This document shows, piece by piece, positions 37,494-47,470 of a stretch of 56,775 nt of DNA. Positions within the stretch are counted from its first letter, which is position 1. Every line of letters starts with the position of its first letter. Below the pieces are notes generated by a model. That model had not been told where the DNA came from and did no database searches. It worked only from the letters and a program-made list of their open reading frames with translations. The position numbers and the translations under genes were made by a program. This stretch comes from Novosphingobium sp. Chol11 (GTDB lineage: Bacteria; Pseudomonadota; Alphaproteobacteria; Sphingomonadales; Sphingomonadaceae). Location: assembly GCA_945906105.1 (NCBI GenBank), contig CAMDQO010000016.1, positions 1-56,775 of the forward strand, written 5' to 3'.

Positions 37494-40433
37494 ATGACTG
37501 GAACCGCGCTAGACAAGACATTTGACCCCGCCACTATCGAGAAGAAGTGGTATGCCCATTGGGAAGCGAACGGCCTGTTCCGGCCCGAGCGGCCGAACGC
37601 CGAGCCGTTCACGCTGGTCAACCCGCCGCCAAATGTGACGGGAAGCCTGCATGTGGGCCATGCGCTGGATAATACCTTGCAAGACATCGTCATCCGTTAC
37701 GAGCGGCTGCGCGGCAAGGATGCACTGTGGGTGGTCGGCACCGATCATGCGGGCATTGCCACGCAGATGGTGGTCGAGCGCCAGATGGAAGCAGCGGGCG
37801 ACAAGCGCAGTAATTACAGCCGCGAAGAGTTTATCGCCAAGGTCTGGGACTGGAAGCATGAGAGCGGCGGCACCATCACCCAGCAGCTGCGGCGGCTGGG
37901 CTGTTCGATGGACTGGTCACGGGAACAGTTCACCATGGACCCGCACTTTACCAAGGCGGTGGTGAAGGTTTTTGTCGATCTGTATAACCAAGGCCTGATT
38001 TACCGCGATAAACGCCTGGTCAACTGGGACCCCAAGCTCAAAACCGCGATTTCCGACCTTGAGGTGGAAACCCGTGAGATCAAGGGCCACTTCTGGCACT
38101 TCCGCTATCCGCTGGAAGAGGGCGTGAAGCTGGCTGATGGCAGCGATCACATTGTTGTGGCGACAACGCGCCCCGAGACCATGCTCGCCGATATGGCTGT
38201 GGCGGTGAACGCGGACGATCCACGCTACCAGAGCGTGATCGGCAAATTTATCGAGCAGCCGATCACCGGACGGCGGATTCCGATTGTTGCGGATGAACAC
38301 GCCGATCCCGAACTCGGCAGCGGCGCGGTGAAGATCACCCCGGGGCATGATTTCAACGATTTCGAAGTGGGCAAACGCGCCGGGTTCAAGCCTGCCGATA
38401 TGCTCAATATGTTCGATGCCGAGGCAAAGGTGGTGCAGGTCAGCGATGGGCTGATCCCGGCGGAATATCTCGGCACAGACCGCTTCGCCGCGCGCGATGC
38501 CGTGGTGGCGCAGATGAAAGCGCTCGGCCAGCTTGTCATGTTCAGCGTCACCGCCAAGGATGGCGAAGTCACCACCAAAGACGCCGAAGACCGCGTGATC
38601 CAGACGCCTTACGGTGATCGCGGCGGTGTGGTGATCGAACCGTGGCTGACCGACCAATGGTATGTAAACGCCGCCGAACTGGCGAAAGCGCCGATTGCGG
38701 CGGTGCGATCGGGTGCTATCGAGATCGTGCCGAAAAGCTGGGAGAAGACGTGGTTCAACTGGATGGAGAATATCCAGCCTTGGTGTGTGAGTCGCCAGCT
38801 GTGGTGGGGGCATCGGATTCCGGCTTGGTATGGGCCGGGCCGTGGCGTCGGCACCGACTATGACATGACTACACCCGCTGTCTTTGTTGGCGCGGATGAA
38901 GAAGGTGTGATGGTCAAGGCTCGGGAATTCTACGGCTTGGAATCCGAAGAAATTGAATTTGTCGGAAGCGCCCAGGCCGCACATCAACACGTCATTACAT
39001 ACAAGAGAACACTGCCGCTCTGGCAGGATCCAGACGTCCTCGACACCTGGTTCTCCTCCGCGCTGTGGCCCTTCGCCACGCTGGGCTGGCCGCACGCACA
39101 ATCCTCCCTATCGACTTGCGATGGGGAGGTGGCAGGCGCGATAGCGTCTGACGGAGGGGCCAGGGACGCAACCAGCCCCTCCACCACGCCTGCGGCGCGG
39201 TCCCCCTCCCCATCGCAAGTCGATGGAGAGGATCTTCTGTCCCGCCACTACCCCAACGATCTGCTCATCTCCGGGTTCGACATCCTGTTCTTCTGGTGCG
39301 CGCGGATGGCGATGCAGGGGATGCATTTCATGGACGGCCAGGTGCCGTGGAAGCGGCTGTATTTGCATGGACTGGTGCGCGCTGCTGACGGCCAGAAGAT
39401 GTCCAAGAGCAAGGGCAATGTCGTCGATCCGCTGGTGTTGATTGATCAGTACGGTGCCGATGCCTTGCGCTTTTTCATGGCCGCAATGGAGAGCCAAGGC
39501 CGCGACGTGAAGATGGATGAAAAGCGCGTCGAAGGCTATCGCAACTTCGCCACCAAGCTGTGGAACGCCGCAAGGTTTTGCCAGAGCAACGGCATCGGCG
39601 CGAGCAGTTCCATCGAGGCACCCAAGGCCACGCTTGCAGTCAACAAGTGGATCATCGGCGAGGTTGTCGAGACCTTGGCGGAACTTGACAAGGCCATGGC
39701 CGACCTGCGCTTTGATGCGGCGGCGAACACGATCTATCACTTCGTCTGGGACCAGTTTTGTGATTGGTACATCGAACTGATCAAAGGCAGCTTCGACGAG
39801 GAGACCAAGTCGGTTGCCGGCTGGGTGCTCGATCAGATTCTGGTGATGCTGCACCCGTTCATGCCGTTCGTGACCGAGGAGCTGTGGGGGGCGCTTGGTG
39901 AGCGCAGTCACTATCCACTGATCACTGCCAGCTGGCCGGAGCCGAAGGCGGCTGTGGATGCTGAGGCCAAGCGTGAGGTGGAGTGGCTGATCGCTCTTGT
40001 TGGCACGCTGCGCACTGCCAAGAACGAACTTGGCATCGCGCCGGGTGCCAAGCTGGAAGCCTATCTGGCCGATCCCAGCCCCGCCACCCGCGCGATCATC
40101 GAGCGCAATCCCGGTGCGATTGACCGCCTTGCTCGCCTGTCCGCGATCCACTTTGCCCCTGCTCCGGCGGGTGCGGCGATGGCGGTGGGTGCTGGTGACG
40201 CCAACATTGTCGTGCCGCTTGAAGGCGTGATCGACATTGCCAGTGAAAAGGCTCGCCTGACCAAAGCCCTCGAACTTTCCACCAAGGAAGCCAAGTCGCT
40301 CGAAGGCCGCCTCTCCAATCCGTCTTTCGTCGAAAAGGCCAAGCCCGAAGCGGTCGAAAAGGCGCGCGCTGATCATGCCGCCCATGCTGCCGAGGCCGAG
40401 CGGCTCAGCGCGGCCTTGTCGCGGTTAGGATAG
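37494..40433 (+). CDS. valS: Valyl-tRNA synthetase, carrying an in-frame repeat insertion
   Basis: 979 residues. It charges tRNA-Val and has an editing domain. Class I signatures: H53-VGH56 ([17 protein letters not shown]) and KMSKS near residue 635. The tRNA-binding helices and the C-terminal coiled coil ([23 protein letters not shown]) are present, so the enzyme is complete. Start at ATG 37494 ([12 protein letters not shown]), which matches the family. Odd feature: between LGWPH (residue 534) and [11 protein letters not shown] (residue 581) lies a ~44-residue low-complexity segment absent from normal ValRS, encoded by a palindromic repeat (39102-39232) that inserted without breaking the frame. 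Confidence 0.96.
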   Translation: MTGTALDKTFDPATIEKKWYAHWEANGLFRPERPNAEPFTLVNPPPNVTGSLHVGHALDNTLQDIVIRYERLRGKDALWVVGTDHAGIATQMVVERQMEAAGDKRSNYSREEFIAKVWDWKHESGGTITQQLRRLGCSMDWSREQFTMDPHFTKAVVKVFVDLYNQGLIYRDKRLVNWDPKLKTAISDLEVETREIKGHFWHFRYPLEEGVKLADGSDHIVVATTRPETMLADMAVAVNADDPRYQSVIGKFIEQPITGRRIPIVADEHADPELGSGAVKITPGHDFNDFEVGKRAGFKPADMLNMFDAEAKVVQVSDGLIPAEYLGTDRFAARDAVVAQMKALGQLVMFSVTAKDGEVTTKDAEDRVIQTPYGDRGGVVIEPWLTDQWYVNAAELAKAPIAAVRSGAIEIVPKSWEKTWFNWMENIQPWCVSRQLWWGHRIPAWYGPGRGVGTDYDMTTPAVFVGADEEGVMVKAREFYGLESEEIEFVGSAQAAHQHVITYKRTLPLWQDPDVLDTWFSSALWPFATLGWPHAQSSLSTCDGEVAGAIASDGGARDATSPSTTPAARSPSPSQVDGEDLLSRHYPNDLLISGFDILFFWCARMAMQGMHFMDGQVPWKRLYLHGLVRAADGQKMSKSKGNVVDPLVLIDQYGADALRFFMAAMESQGRDVKMDEKRVEGYRNFATKLWNAARFCQSNGIGASSSIEAPKATLAVNKWIIGEVVETLAELDKAMADLRFDAAANTIYHFVWDQFCDWYIELIKGSFDEETKSVAGWVLDQILVMLHPFMPFVTEELWGALGERSHYPLITASWPEPKAAVDAEAKREVEWLIALVGTLRTAKNELGIAPGAKLEAYLADPSPATRAIIERNPGAIDRLARLSAIHFAPAPAGAAMAVGAGDANIVVPLEGVIDIASEKARLTKALELSTKEAKSLEGRLSNPSFVEKAKPEAVEKARADHAAHAAEAERLSAALSRLG
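39102..39232. repeat. Palindromic dispersed element inserted in valS
   Basis: 131 bp. The end arms 39102-39128 and 39206-39232 are inverted repeats matching at 25 of 27 positions (core ATCGACTTGCGATGGGGAG). Inside are two more complementary blocks around GGAGGGGC and GCCCCTCC. Sequence of this kind is common between genes in sphingomonads (general knowledge). Here it is read in frame with no stop, giving Ser/Thr/Pro/Ala-rich residues. Confidence 0.88.
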
Positions 40434-40445
40434 GGGCGGGGTTGG

Positions 40446-41177
40446 GTGCTGACCCTCGCCACCACCACTCCGGGTGAACCCGAGATCTTCGCCTCGGTGC
40501 AAGGCGAAGGCCAGTCGGCGGGGCGGCCTTGCACCTTCATGCGCCTGTCGCGCTGCAACCTTGCCTGCACCTGGTGTGACACTGCTTATACTTGGCGCTT
40601 TGAGGGCGATAACCGTCCGCACCGTGATGACACGCGCTTTGACCGCACGGCCAATCAGATTACGCTCAGCGAAGAAGACGCCGCCGCGCGGATTCTCGCG
40701 CTCGGGCAAAACCGGCTGGTCATCACCGGCGGCGAGCCACTCCTGCAATCCCCCGCCCTCGCCCGGATGCTGGCACTGCTGCCCGGCATCCATATCGAGA
40801 TCGAGACCAACGGCACCGTGGCCCCGACGTCCGCGCTTGATGCGCTGGTCGATCAATATAACGTCAGCCCCAAGCTGGCGCACTCGGGCAATGCGGCTGA
40901 ACTGGCGTTGATCCCCGAGCGGCTTGCCGCCTTCGCCGCTGATGCCCGCGCCTATTTCAAGTTCGTGGTGGCCTGCGAGGCCGATGTGGAGGCGGTGCAA
41001 GTGCTTTGCAGTGCCTTTGCAATTGCCCCCGAACGCACCTTCCTGATGCCCGAAGGCACCGACAGCGCCACTATCACCGCGCGGCTAAAATGGCTGACTC
41101 CGCTGGTGATCAAGAATGATATGCGGCTTACCGATCGCTTGCATATCCACCTGTTTGGCGACACGAGGGGAACGTGA
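40446..41177 (+). CDS. queE: 7-carboxy-7-deazaguanine synthase
   Basis: 243 residues, GTG start with an upstream GGGGCGGGG stretch. It is a radical-SAM enzyme of queuosine (preQ0) biosynthesis. Cluster ligands C37, C41, C44 (RCNLACTWCDTAY), preceded by FASVQGEGQSAGRPCTF and followed by VITGGEPLLQ. The family signature KFVV and the VSPKLAHSG motif are present. It is 12 bp after valS and its stop overlaps the GTG of the MATE gene. No other queuosine gene is in the window. Confidence 0.93.
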   Translation: MLTLATTTPGEPEIFASVQGEGQSAGRPCTFMRLSRCNLACTWCDTAYTWRFEGDNRPHRDDTRFDRTANQITLSEEDAAARILALGQNRLVITGGEPLLQSPALARMLALLPGIHIEIETNGTVAPTSALDALVDQYNVSPKLAHSGNAAELALIPERLAAFAADARAYFKFVVACEADVEAVQVLCSAFAIAPERTFLMPEGTDSATITARLKWLTPLVIKNDMRLTDRLHIHLFGDTRGT

Positions 41178-42607
41178 GTGAAACAGGACAACCAGAGCAA
41201 TCAGCCGAGCTGCTCCCGCCGATCCGCGGCGACCTGACTCAGGGACCAGTCGGCAAAACGCTACTGTTGTTCGCTCTGCCGACGCTGGGTTCGAACGTGC
41301 TGCAATCGCTCAATGGTTCGATCAGCGCGATCTATGTCGGCAAGTTTCTGGGCGAGAACGCTTTTGCCGCAGCGGGCATTGCCACCATGGTGATGTTCCT
41401 TATATTTTCCAGTGTGTTCGGCCTCGCTATGGCGGCAACGATCATGATCGGGCAGGCGATGGGCCGCCGCGATATTGCCGAGGTAAAGCGCACCATCGGC
41501 GCGACATCGGGCACTTTCATCGCCATCAGTCTGATCATTGCCATGCTCGGCGGCGTAGTAGTGCCGCCGCTTTTGCGCCTGCTGGCAACCCCCGCCGATG
41601 CCTTTGGCTTTGCCGAATCCTTCCTCAGGGTCGTGTTCTATGGCGTGCCGTTCGTGTTCCTTTCCGTGCTGCTGCAATCGGCGATGCGCGGAGTGGGCGA
41701 TGCAGTGACGCCGCTGTGGGCCACGGTGCTCAACCTCGTGCTGTCACTGGTGCTCAACCCGATTTTCATCCTCGGCTGGGGGCCGGTGCCAGCACTCGGA
41801 TTACCGGGGGCAGCATGGGCGGGGGTGATTACCAACCTGATCTGCCTCGTTTTTATGATCCTGCGGATCTATATGCTCAATCTGCCGATCAGGCTGCGCG
41901 GCAAGGAACTGTGGCTGCTTCGCCCCGATTGGGCCCATCTCAAGCCGGTGCTGACTATCGGGGTGCCGATGGGGCTATCAATGATCATCATGTCGGTTGC
42001 CAGCCTGGTGATGACGGGGCTGATCAACCGTGAGGGCGTCGATACCATCGCGGCCTATAATGCCGCCAACCAGCTGTGGAGCTATATCCAGATGCCCGCG
42101 TTCGCGGTCGGCTCTGCGGTGAGCGCCATGGCGGCGCAGAACATCGGCGCGGACCGCTGGGACCGGATCAGCGCGATTGCCCGCACCGGAGTTCTCATCA
42201 ATATTGTGATGACCGGTGTGCTGGTGGTGGCGATGCTGCTGGCGGGCCATTTCCTGCTTGGCCTGTTCCTGCCGCCGGGCAGCAAGGCGGTGGCCATCGG
42301 CGAACACATCAACCTGCTGATCGGATGGACCTTCATCCCGATGGGAATTTCGATGGTGATGACCTCCATCGTCCGCGCCAACGGAGCAGTGGCGGTGCCC
42401 TTGGTCATTCTCATCATCTCGGTGATTGTTGTGCGGATGAGTCTGGGCTTCGGACTTTACCCCCGCTTTGGTTCAGAAGCGATCTGGTGGTCGTTCATCG
42501 CCAGCGGCATGGCTTCGGCGATCATGGCCGTCGCCTATTATCTGCATGGCGGCTGGCGGAAAATCCCGCGGATTGCCCGGCAGATGTCACCGCCGCTCGC
42601 CGGATAA
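41174..42607 (+). CDS. MATE-family multidrug/organic cation exporter
   Basis: 477 residues with 12 predicted membrane helices in two similar halves (LFALPTLGSNVLQSLNGSISAIYVGK early, and VGVPMGLSMIIMSVASLVMTGLIN in the second half). MATE proteins export drugs or metabolites using a Na+ or H+ gradient. GTG start overlapping the queE stop, so it is co-translated with queE. The substrate is not predictable. Confidence 0.9.
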   Translation: MSETGQPEQSAELLPPIRGDLTQGPVGKTLLLFALPTLGSNVLQSLNGSISAIYVGKFLGENAFAAAGIATMVMFLIFSSVFGLAMAATIMIGQAMGRRDIAEVKRTIGATSGTFIAISLIIAMLGGVVVPPLLRLLATPADAFGFAESFLRVVFYGVPFVFLSVLLQSAMRGVGDAVTPLWATVLNLVLSLVLNPIFILGWGPVPALGLPGAAWAGVITNLICLVFMILRIYMLNLPIRLRGKELWLLRPDWAHLKPVLTIGVPMGLSMIIMSVASLVMTGLINREGVDTIAAYNAANQLWSYIQMPAFAVGSAVSAMAAQNIGADRWDRISAIARTGVLINIVMTGVLVVAMLLAGHFLLGLFLPPGSKAVAIGEHINLLIGWTFIPMGISMVMTSIVRANGAVAVPLVILIISVIVVRMSLGFGLYPRFGSEAIWWSFIASGMASAIMAVAYYLHGGWRKIPRIARQMSPPLAG

Positions 42608-42627
42608 TAAGCGGTCAGCGCCGTGCG

Positions 42628-44337
42628 TCAGCGTCCTTGTGCGCGCCAACGCATGACGATGCGCTCTACCGCTGCTTCCTCGCCGCCCGATGTGCGCCAC
42701 AGATCGACGAACGAAGGATCGGCAGAAGCCGGACGCTTCATTTCATCAAGATCATCAAAGGTTACGCGCATCGGGATCGAAACGCCTTCGCCGCACATGA
42801 TGCATTCGCGGTTGCGCAGCGCCGGGATCGAATCGAGAAACCCGCGCGACCCTTCGGGCATCGCAGCTTTGACAAAGGCCTGATCGCGATCATTGTTGAG
42901 GCGCATCGAGATGATCGTGCCGCATTGTGAGAGCACGCCTTCGGCCAGATCGGACGGTCTCTGGGTGATGAGCCCAAGCGATATGCCGTATTTGCGGCCT
43001 TCCTTGGCGATACGCGACAGGATGCGCCCAACCGATGATCCGTCAGCGTTCCGCTCATTAGGCACATAGCGATGCGCTTCTTCGCAGACGAGCAGGATCG
43101 GGCGCTGCTTTTCATCGCGGCCCCATATGGCAAAATCGAACACCAGCCGCGATAGCACGGCGACCACGGTAGAGGTGATTTCCGAAGGCACGCCCGACAC
43201 GTCGATGATCGAGATCGGCATGCCATCGGCGGGCATCCGGAAAATTTTGGAGATGAAATCGGCCATGGTGTCCGTCACCAGCATACCCGAGAACATGAAC
43301 TGGTAACGCGGATCAAGGCGCAGCTCGTCGATCTTGGTCTTGATCCGCATATAGGGCGCGGAAGTGGTCGCTTTGTCGAGCTTACCGGCCTCATTCTGCA
43401 GGATCGTGGTGAGGTCCGACAGCACATAGGGAATCGGAGAATCGACGGTTATCCGCCCCATCGATTCGGCCAGACGGTTCTTCATCCGCGCCTGCAACAG
43501 GCAGCGCGCAAGAATGTTGGCATCTTCCTGTCGCTCATGGCCAGCGCCGGTTAGCAAGGCTTCGCAATGCTCTTCAAAGTTCATCAGCCAATAGGGCATG
43601 GCGAGGTTGGAAACGTCAAAGATGGTGCCGGTGTTGCGGAACGCAGCGGCATATTCACCGTGCGGATCGATCATCACGATATGGCCCTGCGGCGCGGCCT
43701 CGCAGATGCGGTGCAGGATCAGCGCGGCGCTGGTCGATTTGCCGGTGCCGGTGGAACCCAGCAAAGCGAAGTGCTTGCCCAGCATAGCGTCAATGTAAAT
43801 ACCGGCGCGGATGTCGCGGGTCGGAAACACGGTGCCCACCTGAATTGATGAGCGTCCATCGCTCGCATAGATCTGGCGCAGATCATTGGTGGTGGCCGGA
43901 TAGACCAGCGCGCCGGGGATCGGGTAGCAGGTAACACCGCGGCGGAAGCCATGGATGCGCCCGGTCAGACGCTCTTCATCGCCTTCGCCCAGAAAATCGA
44001 TATTCGCATAGATACCGCCGGCGGTCTTGTTATCCATGCGCTGGCTGCGCACGGAGGCAAGCAGCCAGCCGCGCCCGACACGTATCTTGATCTGGCTGCC
44101 AACCTGCCCGGCGAGCGCAACCGAAGGATCACTATCGACCGCACATTCATTAAGCCGCTGCAGATCAAGCGCGATGGCGGAACTTGAACCGGAAATTTCC
44201 TGAATGACGCCGATTGGCTCCAGCGCATTGTCAATCTGCAGGGACTCAGGCGCAAGGCCCATGTCTGCGGCATCTAAATCGGCGGGATTGGCAGGTGCCG
44301 CACGATCAAAGCCCTTTGAGCTCATATCAGACATCAT
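42628..44337 (-). CDS. HerA-like ATPase (DUF87 superfamily)
   Basis: 569 residues. An N-terminal HAS-barrel-like region is followed by the FtsK/HerA ATPase: Walker A GSTGTGKST, then VMIDPHGEYAAAF, Walker B ILLVCEEAHRYVPNE and the sensor RPSDLAEGVLSQCGTIISMRL. HerA proteins translocate DNA, often with a NurA nuclease in DNA-end resection; no NurA-like gene is next to it. The start is uncertain by a few codons (ATG 44337, 44334 or 44325). It is convergent with the MATE gene. Confidence 0.87.
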   Translation of the reverse strand: MMSDMSSKGFDRAAPANPADLDAADMGLAPESLQIDNALEPIGVIQEISGSSSAIALDLQRLNECAVDSDPSVALAGQVGSQIKIRVGRGWLLASVRSQRMDNKTAGGIYANIDFLGEGDEERLTGRIHGFRRGVTCYPIPGALVYPATTNDLRQIYASDGRSSIQVGTVFPTRDIRAGIYIDAMLGKHFALLGSTGTGKSTSAALILHRICEAAPQGHIVMIDPHGEYAAAFRNTGTIFDVSNLAMPYWLMNFEEHCEALLTGAGHERQEDANILARCLLQARMKNRLAESMGRITVDSPIPYVLSDLTTILQNEAGKLDKATTSAPYMRIKTKIDELRLDPRYQFMFSGMLVTDTMADFISKIFRMPADGMPISIIDVSGVPSEITSTVVAVLSRLVFDFAIWGRDEKQRPILLVCEEAHRYVPNERNADGSSVGRILSRIAKEGRKYGISLGLITQRPSDLAEGVLSQCGTIISMRLNNDRDQAFVKAAMPEGSRGFLDSIPALRNRECIMCGEGVSIPMRVTFDDLDEMKRPASADPSFVDLWRTSGGEEAAVERIVMRWRAQGR

Positions 44338-44396
44338 CAGCTAACTCGCACCCCTTGCTACAATGGTGCAGTTAGGGTTAACTCGTTAATATACCA

Positions 44397-45152
44397 CTAA
44401 GTCCGGCTGAACAGGCGGCCTGCGGTGAGCCCCATGGCCACCGAAACAGCGACAGCGAGCAAGCCATAGAGCAAGCCATAGCCCTCGGCGAATTCGGCAA
44501 TAATGCGCTCAAAACCCTGCTTTTTGACCTCAACCCGGGCAATCGCCGAGGCGACCACCCGCCCGCGCGAGACGGCCAGCGTTTCGGCGGTGTACATCCC
44601 CACCGGCACACTGGAAGGCAGGCGGATATGCGCCTGATAGAGCACCTGCTCGCTCACCGTCACGCCGTGATCATCCTGCTGATACAGACCGTCTTTCTGC
44701 ATCTCGCCGACCAGTCCGGAGGAAAAGCGCTGCTGCTTCACCGGATCAATCGCGCCGATCGGCGACAGTTGCAGGAAAGGCAGACCCATCTCGTAAATCG
44801 CCGCCGTCCGGTCATTGACGATGTCCTTGATCGGGCGGCTGGCGGCAACCGCGTAATAGCCGGGGGCAGAGCGAAACTCGCTGCTGGCACCGTTGATCCA
44901 GATTCCGGCAAAGCGACGCTTTTCCCGCACGATGATGGCACTGGTTGGCCCTTTGAGCACGACGACAATATCGTATTCACGCCCCGCGCGAAGCCCCTGC
45001 GGATCGAGGATCGCACCGTAGAGCAGCAGTTCGGTGCCATTGAAACCCTGCCGCACCTCAACCTCGTGCTGCGAAACTTCGGGCACCAGGATCGGATCAT
45101 TGGCCGCGCCGCCCAGCAGGATCAAGCACAGGATGGCGAACAGATGCTTCAT
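44397..45152 (-). CDS. TIGR02186 family membrane-anchored protein
   Basis: 251 residues: signal peptide (residues 1-18), periplasmic beta-rich body (HEVEVRQGFNGTELLLYGAI, EYDIVVVLKGP, FAGIWINGAS), and one C-terminal membrane helix (LLYGLLAVAVSVAMGLTAG). This matches the uncharacterised TIGR02186 family, which is typically next to TauE/SafE permeases, as here (starts overlap by 4 bp). A role in sulfite/sulfonate or other anion export is inferred only from context. Confidence 0.8.
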   Translation of the reverse strand: MKHLFAILCLILLGGAANDPILVPEVSQHEVEVRQGFNGTELLLYGAILDPQGLRAGREYDIVVVLKGPTSAIIVREKRRFAGIWINGASSEFRSAPGYYAVAASRPIKDIVNDRTAAIYEMGLPFLQLSPIGAIDPVKQQRFSSGLVGEMQKDGLYQQDDHGVTVSEQVLYQAHIRLPSSVPVGMYTAETLAVSRGRVVASAIARVEVKKQGFERIIAEFAEGYGLLYGLLAVAVSVAMGLTAGRLFSRT

Positions 45153-46063
45153 AGCGGTGCTAACGTGTAGATCGCTTCTGGCCGGTAGGTAAGCCCCAGC
45201 GCCATGCGGAATGCCACCAGCAGCACCAGAATCGCCAAGGCCATGCGCAAACGCTCTGGCGGGACTTTCAAAGCCAGCCGTGCGCCAAGCTGCGCCCCGG
45301 TGACCGATCCGAACAGCAGCAGCACCGCCAGCACAATGTCCACCGCATGAGTGGTCATCGCGTGCATCAAAGTGGTGGCGATGGTGGTGAACAGGATCTG
45401 GAACAGCGATGTGCCAACCACGACATTGGCGCTCATGCCCAGAATATAAAGCATCGCCGGCACCAGCACGAAACCGCCGCCAATGCCCATCAGCATGGTG
45501 AGGATACCCGTCAGCACACCCAGCAGCAGCGGTGCCAGTGGCGATATGTAGAGCCCCGAGCGATAAAAGCGCCAGCGCATCGGCAGGTTGGCCACCAGCG
45601 GATGATGCCGCCGCTTGCGCGCTGGCAGCGGCACTCCGGTGCGCTGGGCCTGCAAGGCACGCCAGGCATCACGCGCCATGAAAGTGCCGATGCTGCCGAG
45701 CAGACCGACATAGAGCACATTGATCAGCGTATCGATCTGGCCGAGCGCGGTGAACAGATTGAACAGGAGCGCACCGATGCCCGTGCCGACGATACCACCC
45801 GCCACCATCACGGCGCCCATCTGATAATCAACGCCGCCGCGCTTGCTGTGGGCGATCACCCCCGAAACACTCGCGCCAGTAACCTGGCTCGCGGCAGAAG
45901 CAGCCGCGACCGTGGGCGGCACGCCGTAGAAGATCAACAGCGGAGTCGTCAGGAAGCCGCCGCCGACACCGAACATACCGGACAAGATACCCGTCAGCGC
46001 ACCCAGCCCGACAATGACGAGCAGATTGACCGCAAGGTTGGCTATGGGGAGGTAAACGTCCAT
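45149..46063 (-). CDS. TauE/SafE family sulfite/sulfonate exporter
   Basis: 304 residues with eight or so membrane helices in two repeats; the family motif G.LSGMFGVGGGFLTTPLL occurs near residue 28 and a second glycine motif LMGIGGGFVLVPAML in the second half. TauE/SafE proteins move sulfur-containing anions across the inner membrane. Paired with the TIGR02186 protein in one operon. Upstream lies a palindromic repeat at 46150. Confidence 0.88.
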   Translation of the reverse strand: MDVYLPIANLAVNLLVIVGLGALTGILSGMFGVGGGFLTTPLLIFYGVPPTVAAASAASQVTGASVSGVIAHSKRGGVDYQMGAVMVAGGIVGTGIGALLFNLFTALGQIDTLINVLYVGLLGSIGTFMARDAWRALQAQRTGVPLPARKRRHHPLVANLPMRWRFYRSGLYISPLAPLLLGVLTGILTMLMGIGGGFVLVPAMLYILGMSANVVVGTSLFQILFTTIATTLMHAMTTHAVDIVLAVLLLFGSVTGAQLGARLALKVPPERLRMALAILVLLVAFRMALGLTYRPEAIYTLAPL

Positions 46064-46149
46064 GAGCTGACACTGGCCTAGCCCAGCTACAGCCCTCTGT
46101 TAAGGCCGGAAAACCTAGGTCTGTTGAGAAAAATGGGAAATCAAACCCT

Positions 46150-46257
46150 CGTCATTCCCGCGCAGGCGGGAACCCATCTCCTGCACTGCCCTCATTACGC
46201 AAACTTGATTGGTGCGGATAGCTTCGGAGATAGGTTCCGGCCTGCGCGGGAATGACG
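46150..46257. repeat. Palindromic repeat with 32-bp imperfect arms
   Basis: Arms at 46150-46181 and 46226-46257 are reverse complements with three mismatches; both contain ATTCCCGCGCAGGC or its complement. Located between the TauE gene and the NfrA-like gene. This motif (GTCATTCCCGCG) is a widespread proteobacterial intergenic palindrome. In the minus direction it can end the NfrA-like transcript. Confidence 0.85.
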
Positions 46258-46282
46258 ATAGTATTGGAGTGAGCAACAGCCC

Positions 46283-47470
46283 CTAGAATCCTGCGGACAA
46301 GGTGAGCGCTGGCCCCGATGTGGGCGCAGCATCCCCGGCAATGCGGAAGCGCCAGTCCGCGCTGATCCTTGCCGAGGCACCACGAACGGGTTGCAAGGTG
46401 ACACTGGCGCTCGGCCCGACATCACCGCGCGCAGCCCCCTTTTGCGCTCCGCCCCAGGCCCCTGCCCCGGCGCGCAGTTCTGCTGCACCGATGCCGAAGA
46501 GCTTGCGGTCAATCCGCAACTGCCCATCGGCGTAGGCGGTGGCATTGCGTCCGCCAACATAGCCTGCCTGGGCATAGGCCTCTGCCCGCAATTTGAACGG
46601 CAGGTTGATGGCGGGAAATTCGCTGACCAGTGCCGCAGCCGGACGCAAACTGGTGCCAGCCAACCCACGAGTCGCGCGCAGTTCGGCCATGGCCACAATC
46701 GGCAGTCTGGCAATCGGCCTTGCCGACAGACCGAATGCGGCTTCCTGTTCACGCGTGCCGTTCAGCGCCGCCGTGACGCGAAGATAGGCGGCCGGGCGAT
46801 GCGGATTGCTTGGCGCAAGCCGGTAGCGCAGCACAGCACCGGCCTGACTGGCACCATAAGAGCCACCAATCGCCGCCAGCCCAGCTGGCCCGTTGCCGCG
46901 CCGCAGCAGTAGCCAGCTATCCGCCGACCAGCGCGTCAATCGCGCGGGATCAACCGGGGTCGGCGCGATTCGTGCCATGACTTCGGCTGGCATCGGCAGC
47001 TGGCTCAAGGCTGAGAGCCAGAGCATCTGGTGGCCACCAACGAGCATCACTGCTTTCTGGGGTGCGGTGGACTTTGCGGGCTCAGGAACTGGCGCAGTTG
47101 ATGTCGCAAGCGGCGGTGCAGCGAGCGGAGCATAGGGCATTTCCTGAGCGGCCATGGGCACCGGTTCCGGCAATGGTGGGGCCACACCCCGCGCCGTCGT
47201 CCCGGCCATTGGCGCAGACGCAGGATCTGCGGGCTGAGACTGCCCATCGCTTGTCGCCTCATCATCCTGCTTGAAGGGCGCGGGCAAGGCCGCTTTCCGT
47301 ACCATTTGCACCGGCGGTTGAATCGGGTTCTCAGCCAGGTTCGCATCGGGAACTTGCGGTATCACCGCCACCATGTTCCACGCCATCACGCGAACAGCCA
47401 TCCAGCCGCTCAGCAGCGTGAACAACACGATAGCAGGCTGACCCCGGCGGCGGCGGGCGGATTGTTTCAT
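46283..47470 (-). CDS. NfrA C-terminal-domain protein (short form)
   Basis: 395 residues. One N-terminal membrane segment (residues ~12-32), then a Pro/Ala-rich linker (~35-140), then a ~250-residue region matching the C-terminal domain of phage N4 adsorption protein A: GGSYGASQAGAVLRYRLAP, LYARV-like AYLRVTAAL, LPIVAMAELRATR and a beta-barrel end SGPALTLSAGF. E. coli NfrA is far longer and has TPRs; here only the C-terminal domain exists. Its ATG overlaps the stop of the glycosyltransferase gene, so both act together, probably in exporting a surface glycan. Confidence 0.8.
   Translation of the reverse strand: MKQSARRRRGQPAIVLFTLLSGWMAVRVMAWNMVAVIPQVPDANLAENPIQPPVQMVRKAALPAPFKQDDEATSDGQSQPADPASAPMAGTTARGVAPPLPEPVPMAAQEMPYAPLAAPPLATSTAPVPEPAKSTAPQKAVMLVGGHQMLWLSALSQLPMPAEVMARIAPTPVDPARLTRWSADSWLLLRRGNGPAGLAAIGGSYGASQAGAVLRYRLAPSNPHRPAAYLRVTAALNGTREQEAAFGLSARPIARLPIVAMAELRATRGLAGTSLRPAAALVSEFPAINLPFKLRAEAYAQAGYVGGRNATAYADGQLRIDRKLFGIGAAELRAGAGAWGGAQKGAARGDVGPSASVTLQPVRGASARISADWRFRIAGDAAPTSGPALTLSAGF

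Noticed and set aside
39102..39232. Frameshift or sequencing error in valS
   Set aside because: The frame is open on both sides, the flanking family motifs stay in register, and the insert has a clear palindromic structure.
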